Below the pieces are notes generated by a model. The model had not been told where the DNA came from and did not search any database. It worked only from the letters and a program-made list of their open reading frames with translations. From NCBI GenBank assembly GCA_041686915.1, contig JAWLDB010000149.1, forward strand, positions 1 to 6,761: a DNA stretch of 6,761 nucleotides. The letters are read 5' to 3'. This DNA is from JAWLDB01 sp041686915. Lineage in GTDB: Bacteria > Bacillota > UBA994 > UBA5500. Below are positions 1 to 5,087 of this stretch, piece after piece. The translations under genes were made by a program, and so were the position numbers. Position 1 is the stretch's first letter, and the number at the start of each line of letters is the position of its first letter.

Positions 1-55
1 TTTCGCCATGTCTATAAGAGTCTTTGGATCTGGAGAGTTTTGTGGGAAACCATAG

Positions 56-92
56 GCCTTCCAGGCACATGCGCGTGCCTGGAAGGCTTTTT
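56..92 (+). terminator. Intrinsic terminator of an upstream unit
   Basis: A perfect 13-bp stem (GCCTTCCAGGCAC at 56-68 with GTGCCTGGAAGGC at 75-87) has a 6-nt loop and is followed at once by five T residues (88-92), the classic Rho-independent form for + strand transcription. The minus-strand side has no T run, so it acts mainly rightward. The 55 bases to its left contain stops in two forward frames (TAA at 15-17, TAG at 53-55), so they may be the tail of a gene that ends there, but too little is visible to name one. Confidence 0.9.
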
Positions 93-111
93 GCATTTTA
101 GGACAGGCGAT

Positions 112-146
112 TAGGGACACGGCATGCGGCGCGCGGGCGCCGTCCC
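112..146. repeat. GC-rich imperfect palindrome ahead of the ABC-F gene
   Basis: GGGAC (114-118) pairs with GTCCC (142-146), and GGC (121-123) with GCC (139-141) across an AC bulge; GGCGC (128-132) and GCGCC (137-141) give a competing inner hairpin. No T run follows, so it is not a terminator. Its left edge, TAGGGACACGGCATGC, matches the edge of the palindrome at 2100-2122 read on the other strand at 12 of 16 positions. It is therefore best read as a small dispersed palindromic repeat, though it would also fold in the 5' leader of the ABC-F transcript. I see no convincing promoter between 93 and 230. Confidence 0.5.
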
Positions 147-229
147 ATATGCCTTCGGCCCTGTGGAAGCTATACCATTTCTTCTGCGACCGTCAGGTAT
201 TCACATGCGGTGTTTCATGTATCGATATT

Positions 230-236
230 GGAGGGG
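230..236 (+). promoter_or_regulatory. Ribosome binding site fixing the ABC-F start
   Basis: GGAGGGG lies 6 nt before ATG at 243. It sits downstream of the in-frame GTG at 210, which would give an 11-residue longer protein but has no Shine-Dalgarno sequence. The site therefore decides in favour of 243. Confidence 0.85.
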
Positions 237-242
237 ATTTAT

Positions 243-2084
243 ATGCAAACTTTGTTGCGCTTTGAAAGAGTGACTAAGAGCTACGGGGCGCGTTTGGTGA
301 TTAGTGAACTACATGGCGAGATCAATACGGGTAATATCATTGGCCTCGTGGGGGATAACGGTACGGGTAAATCCACGTTGCTGCGTATTCTTGCAGGTTT
401 GGAGCAACCGGATAGTGGACGGTTTCAGTCGTTCGCCAGGGAAGCGCGGGTGGGCTATTTGCCTCAAGAAATCGCGTACGATGACGGAACCCCTATCAGG
501 GAATACGTGCGCCAAGGCATGTTACGCCTGGTTAAGATTGAGCAGGAGATGCGGCAGCTGGAGCAAAGCATGGCTGCCGGTGAAGGTGATTTGGAGGATA
601 CGCTCAACCGCTACGGGCAGTTGACTCAAGAATTTGAGCGTTTGGACGGCTATAGTTTGGACGCAAAGGTCGAGATGGCGTTAAACGATGTGGGTTTGGA
701 TCCTGTTCACTGGGATAGAGCCACAGGCACACTCTCTGGTGGTCAGAAGACACGCATGGCATTGGCACGGGTGGTGTTGGCGCAGCCTGACATTTTGCTG
801 ATGGATGAGCCCACTAACTACTTGGATATAGAGGGACTGGCATGGTTGGAAGCTTGGGTGAAAAGATACCCGGGCGCAGTGGTAATTGTGTCGCATGACC
901 GGTACTTCCTGGATCAGGTAGCTACTCATATGTGGGAAATAGATCGGCATGAAATCAGGCACTATACGGGCAACTACAGTGACTATCGCCGGCAACGGGA
1001 AGATGAGCTGAAGCAGCAGTGGGAGCAGTATGAGCGCGACCAGGTCGAGAAAAAGCGTTTGCGCGAGTTGATTGCCAAGCAGATGCAATGGTTCTCAGCT
1101 GCCCACGACGCTGCCGGACAGGACGATTTTCAGCGCGCTCGCGCCAAGAAGATGGCTAGCAGAGCCAAAGCCGTAATGAGCAGGTTGGACCGCAAACTGC
1201 AGGAATCGGTCGAGAAGCCTTGGGAAAAGGACGAGCTGGGCATCGACTTCAAAGCTCCGGATCACGCCAGTCAGAAGCTCGTTTCAGCAGAGCGGTTGAG
1301 CTTCAGTTATACCGACGTTCCCTTGTTGCAGGAAGTCAGCTTTCAGCTACGCCCTGGCGAACGGGTGGCGATAGTTGGTGAGAACGGGGCTGGCAAGACA
1401 ACTTTTCTGCGCCTGTTGATGGGCGAGCTGCAGGCCTCTAGCGGGCGGATGCAAGATAGTCCTTCACTGTCCATCGGCTACTTCTCACAGGAGCGAGAGG
1501 ACCTGGCTTTAGAGAATACGTTGCTGGACGAGATGCTGAAGATCAAGGGGTTGTCGCGGAGTGACGCATGGCTAATCCTGGCGCGCCTCGGCTTCCGGGG
1601 GCAGGACGTGCACCGGCAGCTGAAGGTATTGTCAGTAGGGCAGCGAGCCAGGGTCAGTCTCGCGAAGCTACTAGTATCTCCACACAATGTACTGGTGCTC
1701 GATGAGCCAACCAACCATTTGGACATCAGGTCGCGCGAGAAGATTGAAGAAGCTCTGAACGAATACCTCGGTGCGATGATTCTGGTGTCGCATGACCGCT
1801 ATTTCCTGGACCTAGCGGTGAACCAGGTCTATCACCTCAACGAAAAGACCTTGACCAGACATTTGGGTAACTATAGCTACTTCGTTGCGCAGCAAAACCG
1901 GGACCTAGTGGCAGAAGAGAGGCAAAGGCAGGAGATGATGGCCCGAGCACGGATGGCAGAGCTAGCGGCGAGGCTGAGCACCTTGAATCCGGAGCAGGAC
2001 GAATATGCGGAGCTTGATAGGGGGTATAAGGAGGCAGTGGAGAGGCTGCGTAAGGTGAGGTCGGAGGGGTCTCCCAATGGTTGA
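243..2084 (+). CDS. ABC-F family ATP-binding protein (ribosome-acting, tandem NBD)
   Basis: A 613-residue soluble protein with two ABC ATPase domains and no membrane segment, the layout of the ABC-F class (Uup, EttA, YdiF and the antibiotic-resistance types), which bind the ribosomal E site. Domain 1 has Walker A GDNGTGKST (37-45), signature LSGGQ (164-168), Walker B ending DEPTNYLD (188-195) and switch SHDR (217-220). Domain 2 has GENGAGKTT (379-387), a variant signature LSVGQ (463-467), DEPTNHLD (487-494) and SHDR (516-519). A short helical arm insert rich in Glu, Gln and Arg lies at about 93-135. A charged linker at about 250-340 is the usual tRNA-facing region. The last 60 residues are a short charged coiled-coil-like extension. 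It is monocistronic, bounded by the terminator on the left and hairpins on the right. Class membership is certain; whether it is a housekeeping translation factor or a drug-protection protein cannot be told from sequence alone. Confidence 0.95.
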   Translation: MQTLLRFERVTKSYGARLVISELHGEINTGNIIGLVGDNGTGKSTLLRILAGLEQPDSGRFQSFAREARVGYLPQEIAYDDGTPIREYVRQGMLRLVKIEQEMRQLEQSMAAGEGDLEDTLNRYGQLTQEFERLDGYSLDAKVEMALNDVGLDPVHWDRATGTLSGGQKTRMALARVVLAQPDILLMDEPTNYLDIEGLAWLEAWVKRYPGAVVIVSHDRYFLDQVATHMWEIDRHEIRHYTGNYSDYRRQREDELKQQWEQYERDQVEKKRLRELIAKQMQWFSAAHDAAGQDDFQRARAKKMASRAKAVMSRLDRKLQESVEKPWEKDELGIDFKAPDHASQKLVSAERLSFSYTDVPLLQEVSFQLRPGERVAIVGENGAGKTTFLRLLMGELQASSGRMQDSPSLSIGYFSQEREDLALENTLLDEMLKIKGLSRSDAWLILARLGFRGQDVHRQLKVLSVGQRARVSLAKLLVSPHNVLVLDEPTNHLDIRSREKIEEALNEYLGAMILVSHDRYFLDLAVNQVYHLNEKTLTRHLGNYSYFVAQQNRDLVAEERQRQEMMARARMAELAARLSTLNPEQDEYAELDRGYKEAVERLRKVRSEGSPNG

Positions 2085-2099
2085 CCTATGATGTTAGGC

Positions 2100-2119
2100 G
2101 GACGCAACATGTTGCGTCC
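2100..2119. repeat. 20-nt perfect palindrome after the ABC-F gene
   Basis: GGACGCAACA followed by its exact reverse complement TGTTGCGTCC. It starts 15 nt past the ABC-F stop codon. The following bases CCTATA are not T-rich, so it is a poor terminator. Its right edge read on the minus strand (2122 back to 2107, TAGGGACGCAACATGT) matches the left edge of the repeat at 112-127 at 12 of 16 positions, the differences being A/G or C/T transitions. This supports a family of short palindromic repeats rather than a gene-specific signal. It could stabilise the 3' end of the ABC-F mRNA. Confidence 0.7.
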
Positions 2120-2170
2120 CTATAACCTTCCCAACTCCCACTACCCACATCTCATTTCTCAAATAATAAG

Positions 2171-2195
2171 CCCCCGGGGTATTGCCTCCCGGGGG
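2171..2195. terminator. Strong GC hairpin, possible terminator of the ABC-F unit
   Basis: CCCCCGGG (2171-2178) pairs perfectly with CCCGGGGG (2188-2195) around a 9-nt loop. On the + strand it is followed by TACATAG, with no T tract. On the minus strand the stem is followed by CTTATTATTT, which is more terminator-like, but no minus-strand gene is seen to its right. It may stop or pause ABC-F transcription, or protect an mRNA end. The function is uncertain. Confidence 0.35.
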
Positions 2196-2280
2196 TACAT
2201 AGGGAAGCTAGACGCAAACGCATGGGGTCTGGGGTCCTGCTTGGTCGCCTCCCTACTATTAAAATGGTATGTAAATTAAG

Positions 2281-2504
2281 TGCCGAACTTGCATTGTATT
2301 TTTTGCCTGAGCGTATCTTATGGATGTATGAAAAAGGCAGGCTGCAGTGGGGCGGAAGAAACAGCGAAAGTGGATAATTTTCCTGCTTGGGCAGGACTCA
2401 GGCGGGGGAGTAGCGAAGTCTTTTTCCGTACACTAAGGATTGCGTGGGACAAGCTTCCACATTATCCTCAAGCCATAACCCGTAATGTTAGGAGGGGATT
2501 TAGG
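2281..2504 (+). promoter_or_regulatory. Non-coding leader of the amidohydrolase operon, foldable
   Basis: About 220 nt ahead of the TTG start of AH1 hold no credible gene. GCCTGAG (2305-2311) is exactly complementary to CTCAGGC (2397-2403), which directly follows a perfect hairpin, TCCTGC-TTGG-GCAGGA (2381-2396). Further down are a T5 run (2421-2425) and a hairpin GTGGGA/TTCCAC (2444-2460, one G-U pair). TCCTC at 2465-2469 could pair with the ribosome binding site. An AT-rich patch just upstream has TAAAAT (2260-2265) as a possible -10 element, with a poor -35. The leader could be regulatory or contain a dispersed repeat; I do not recognise a known riboswitch or T-box. Confidence 0.4.
2491..2497 (+). 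promoter_or_regulatory. Ribosome binding site fixing the TTG start of AH1
   Basis: GGAGGGG lies 7 nt before TTG at 2505. The open frame extends back to a GTG at 2280, but that codon has no ribosome binding site. The 75 extra residues have no counterpart in AH2, whereas starting at TTG makes both proteins begin M-L-A-I. The 12-mer GGAGGGGATTTA here is identical to 230-241 before the ABC-F gene. Confidence 0.88.
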
Positions 2505-3665
2505 TTGTTAGCCATTAAGAACGGCAAGCTGTACACCATCACCCATGGCGTCATTGACGGCGGGACCATCCTGGTTGACGGCAACAAGATTGTAGCTGTT
2601 GGCAAGGACGTTGAGATTCCGTCTGGCGCTGATGTCATCGATGCGACCGGTAAGATTGTTACGCCCGGCATCATCGACGCACATGCCCACGTGGGTATCT
2701 GGGAAGAGGGTCTAGGTTGGGAAGGTATCGACGTTAACGAAACCACCAATCCGGTCACCGCTTCTGTGCGCGCCCTTGACGGTGTTACTCCTGGAGAACC
2801 TGGCCTGCGCGATGCGTACCGTAACGGTATAACCGCGTTCTGGTCGGGCCCTGGCAGTGCTAACGTCATTGGCGGCGAAGGTGTTGCCATGCGTACATAC
2901 GGTGATGTCATGGATGACATGATCCTGCTTTCACCGTCTGGCATCAAGGCAGCTACCGGAGAGAACCCGAAGGGTGCTTACGGTAACCGTGGGCAAATGC
3001 CGAAGACTCGCATGGGCGTTGCCGCTATCATGCGCGAGACTTTGGTCAAGGCTCAGAACTACCTGAACAAGATTGAGAAAGCTAACGGCGACCTGGACAA
3101 GATGCCGCCAAAGGATCTCGGCATGGATAACATGGTCAAGGTGCTGAAGGGTGAGCTTCCGCTCCGTACCCACTGCCACCGCGCCGATGACATGATGACT
3201 GTCATTCGCATCGCTAAGGAGTTCAACATCAAGGTGACCATCGAGCATGCTACTGAGGGTCACAAGATTGCTCATCAGTTGGCAGAGGCTAATGTTCCAA
3301 TCATAGTCGGCCCGTCACTCACCGCCCGCTCCAAAGTGGAAGTGCGTGACCGTAGCTTGGCTACCCCGGCTATCTGCGCTGCTGCAGGCGTGAAGGTTGC
3401 CATCATGACAGACCATCCGATCATCCCGGTCAGCTACCTGCCCATTTGCGCAGGCTTGGCGGTCAAGAACGGCATGGATGAGGACGAAGCTCTGCGTGCC
3501 ATTACTCTCACTCCGGCTGAGATTATCGGCGTAGGTGAGCGCCTGGGATCGCTTGAAGTTGGCAAGGAAGCTGACATCGTTGTTTGGGATGACCACCCGT
3601 TTGAGTATACCGCACATACCGAGTACACGATTATCAATGGACAAGTCGTGTACCAGCGGCAGTAA
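2505..3665 (+). CDS. Amidohydrolase AH1 with intact metal site (imidazolonepropionase-like, COG1228 type)
   Basis: A 386-residue metal-dependent hydrolase of the amidohydrolase superfamily. The N-terminal beta part (1-52, with TILVDGNKIVAVG) and the C-terminal part (E351-Q386, with VGKEADIVVWD) form the usual composite sandwich domain around a TIM barrel. Expected metal ligands are visible: H60 and H62 in DAHAHVG, H223/H225 in THCHRADD, H248 in EHATEGH and D303 in TDHP. Conserved family stretches EEGLGWEGIDVNE (67-79), GPGSANVIGG (115-124) and KAATGENPKG (148-157) are present. There is no signal peptide, so it is cytoplasmic. The family hydrolyses C-N bonds in cyclic amides or dipeptides; the substrate here cannot be read from sequence. 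It is the first gene of an operon with AH2, 14 nt downstream. Fifteen of 16 Arg codons are CGC/CGT, suggesting strong expression. The rare TTG start is supported by the ribosome binding site and the paralogue. Confidence 0.92.
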   Translation: MLAIKNGKLYTITHGVIDGGTILVDGNKIVAVGKDVEIPSGADVIDATGKIVTPGIIDAHAHVGIWEEGLGWEGIDVNETTNPVTASVRALDGVTPGEPGLRDAYRNGITAFWSGPGSANVIGGEGVAMRTYGDVMDDMILLSPSGIKAATGENPKGAYGNRGQMPKTRMGVAAIMRETLVKAQNYLNKIEKANGDLDKMPPKDLGMDNMVKVLKGELPLRTHCHRADDMMTVIRIAKEFNIKVTIEHATEGHKIAHQLAEANVPIIVGPSLTARSKVEVRDRSLATPAICAAAGVKVAIMTDHPIIPVSYLPICAGLAVKNGMDEDEALRAITLTPAEIIGVGERLGSLEVGKEADIVVWDDHPFEYTAHTEYTIINGQVVYQRQ

Positions 3666-3672
3666 AGGAGGG
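3666..3672 (+). promoter_or_regulatory. Ribosome binding site fixing the GTG start of AH2
   Basis: AGGAGGG begins on the base after the AH1 stop codon (TAA, 3663-3665) and lies 7 nt before GTG at 3680. The tight arrangement suggests the two proteins are made from one mRNA, perhaps with translational coupling. Confidence 0.88.
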
Positions 3673-3679
3673 ATTCTGA

Positions 3680-4912
3680 GTGCTAGCCATTATCAATGCT
3701 CACATTCTCACCATCACCAAGGGTGAAATCGAGAATGGCACAATTCTGATTGAAGACGGTAAGATTGTCAAAGTCGGCAGCAATCTGGAAGTCCCGAACG
3801 ATGCCGATGTTCTAGATGTAGACGGCGCCATTGTCATGCCTGGCATGATTGACGCACAGACCGCTGTAGGCTTGAAAGAAGAAGGCCTGCGCTGGGAAGG
3901 CGACGACCGCAATGAGGCTACTCAGAGCCCGATTATGCCGCATCTGCACGCTCTGGACGGCGTCAACCCGGAAGATGAAGCTATCTATGACTGCCAAGAG
4001 ACGGGTGTGACTACAGTACTCGTTACTCCTGGCACTGCTAACGTCATCGGCGGCCAGGCCGGTATCTTCAAAATGTTTGAGCGTGAGACAGCTGACGAGA
4101 TCTTCGAACAGACTTTCGGTATGAAGGCTGCCCTTGGAGAAGACCCGAAGGGTACCTGGCGCGGCATGAAGAAAATGCCTAGTACCCGTATGGGCACCGC
4201 TGCAGTACTGCGCGAAGCTTTGACCAAGGCTGCTGAATACTTAAAGAAGCAGGAAAAGGCAAAGGAAAACCCTGACAAGACCCCAGAGCGCGACCTGAAG
4301 AATGAAGCGCTTGCCAAGGTTCTTTCTGGCGAAATGCCGCTTATCGTGCATGCTCATCGCGCTGACGATATCATGACCGCTCTGCGCATAGCCAAGGAGT
4401 TCAACCTGAAGCTGATCCTGACCACAGGCACCGAGGCACACAAGCTTGCCAATCAGTTGCGTGATGCTAATGTTCCTGTTATCGTCGGCCCGATCTCGCA
4501 GGCAAGGATGCGAGTGGAAACCGCCGAGCGCACCATCAGTACCCCGGCTGTACTCAGCAAGGCTGGTGTCAAGTTTGCACTGACCACCGACCATCCCTCC
4601 ACGCCGATGGGTGCTCTGCCGATGCAGATGGGCCTAGCTGTGCGCGGTGGGTTGGATCCGGAAGAGGCGCTGAAGGCTGTCACCATTTATCCGGCTGAAA
4701 TCCTTGGACTTGCTGACCGTATCGGCAGCATCGAAGAGGGTAAGGATGCCGACATCATTGTGCTCGATGAGCATCCGCTGAAGGTCCGCGCCCACGTGCT
4801 CGCTACCTTTATCAAAGGCGAGCTGGTTTTCGACATGGGTTGGGACACAGAATGCGATTGCGGTGATGACTGTGTTTGCGATGATGACGGTTGCGATTGT
4901 GATTGCCACTAG
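3680..4912 (+). CDS. Amidohydrolase paralogue AH2 with degenerate metal site and Cys/Asp-rich tail
   Basis: A 410-residue paralogue of AH1, about half identical by hand alignment over its whole length and clearly of the same fold, with RWEGDDRNEA (71-80), TPGTANVIGG (116-125), KAALGEDPKG (149-158), VHAHRADD (223-230) and TTDHP (302-306). The first metal motif HxH of AH1 is here Q60-T61-A62 (DAQTAVG), and AH1 H248 aligns with T249 in TTGTEAH. H224/H226, H254 and D304 remain. A binuclear centre of the normal kind is therefore unlikely. After the common end near G387 the protein gains a tail (392-410) with Cys at 392, 394, 398, 400, 405, 407 and 409, many Asp residues and a final His, a plausible metal-binding segment. 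Fourteen of 16 Arg codons are CGC/CGT. The reading frame is intact and codon use is selected, so it is not a decaying pseudogene. It likely forms a complex with AH1, as a regulatory, structural or metal-handling subunit (inference). Confidence 0.9.
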   Translation: MLAIINAHILTITKGEIENGTILIEDGKIVKVGSNLEVPNDADVLDVDGAIVMPGMIDAQTAVGLKEEGLRWEGDDRNEATQSPIMPHLHALDGVNPEDEAIYDCQETGVTTVLVTPGTANVIGGQAGIFKMFERETADEIFEQTFGMKAALGEDPKGTWRGMKKMPSTRMGTAAVLREALTKAAEYLKKQEKAKENPDKTPERDLKNEALAKVLSGEMPLIVHAHRADDIMTALRIAKEFNLKLILTTGTEAHKLANQLRDANVPVIVGPISQARMRVETAERTISTPAVLSKAGVKFALTTDHPSTPMGALPMQMGLAVRGGLDPEEALKAVTIYPAEILGLADRIGSIEEGKDADIIVLDEHPLKVRAHVLATFIKGELVFDMGWDTECDCGDDCVCDDDGCDCDCH

Positions 4913-4934
4913 ACCGAACCTTAACACATAAGAG

Positions 4935-4966
4935 AACAGAGCGGGCTAAGCCCGCTCTGTTTATTT
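4935..4966 (+). terminator. Intrinsic terminator of the amidohydrolase operon
   Basis: AACAGAGCGGGC (4935-4946) pairs perfectly over 12 bp with GCCCGCTCTGTT (4950-4961) around a TAA loop, followed by TATTT (4962-4966), giving a T-rich tract from 4960 on. It lies 22 nt past the AH2 stop and ends the two-gene transcript before the chemoreceptor promoter. Confidence 0.93.
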
Positions 4967-4992
4967 AACAAAACATTAATAATTATTATTAT
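4965..4992 (+). promoter_or_regulatory. Candidate sigma-A-type promoter of the chemoreceptor gene
   Basis: TTAACA (4965-4970, five of six to TTGACA) and TATTAT (4987-4992, five of six to TATAAT) are separated by 16 nt in a very AT-rich stretch directly after the operon terminator. It would give a 5' leader of roughly 90 nt before ATG at 5088. The -35 box overlaps the terminator's T-rich tail. The region's ATT repeats offer several alternative -10 boxes, so the exact choice is uncertain. Confidence 0.5.
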
Positions 4993-4995
4993 TGA

Positions 4996-5023
4996 TAAGC
5001 AGGTAATGAGCAAGGGCCGTCGA
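4996..5023 (+). promoter_or_regulatory. Weak candidate motility-sigma (SigD/FliA-like) promoter
   Basis: TAAG (4996-4999), a 16-nt spacer and GCCGTCGA (5016-5023) resemble the SigD/FliA pattern TAAA-N15-GCCGATAA: three of four in the first box, five of eight in the second. Chemoreceptor genes in Bacillota are often under this sigma factor, which is why it is listed. The match is imperfect and competes with the sigma-A-like candidate just upstream. Confidence 0.2.
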
Positions 5024-5087
5024 ATTCTCTCTCATAGCTCATAAGAAGAAAAAGCCAACATCGCGCAAGAGAGTGAGGAGAGACAAC

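Noticed and set aside
210..242. GTG at 210 as the ABC-F start
   Set aside because: No ribosome binding site precedes it, while GGAGGGG is ideally placed for ATG at 243 and the protein from 243 begins just before the first ATPase strand, as is usual.
124..273. Possible 49-codon upstream ORF (ATG at 124) overlapping the start of the ABC-F gene, as in attenuation-controlled resistance genes
   Set aside because: Its start lies inside the GC-rich repeat with only a weak GGGA upstream, the encoded peptide is not recognisable, and no terminator/antiterminator pair follows it.
2088..2279. Small forward open frame of 63 codons between the ABC-F gene and the leader
   Set aside because: It runs through the palindrome and the GC hairpin, has no recognisable protein features and no good ribosome binding site.
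2401..2460. T-box or c-di-GMP riboswitch in the AH1 leader
   Set aside because: The T-box core GGGTGGNACCGCG and the conserved c-di-GMP-I elements are not found; only generic pairing is visible.
3985..4317. Long antisense open frames across the amidohydrolase genes and the ABC-F gene
   Set aside because: They mirror the codon structure of the sense genes, have Ser/Arg/Pro-rich low-quality translations and lack ribosome binding sites.
4976..4993. ATT trinucleotide run as a microsatellite or origin-like AT-rich element
   Set aside because: Too short, and better explained as promoter AT-richness between the terminator and the chemoreceptor gene; no repeated binding boxes are present.
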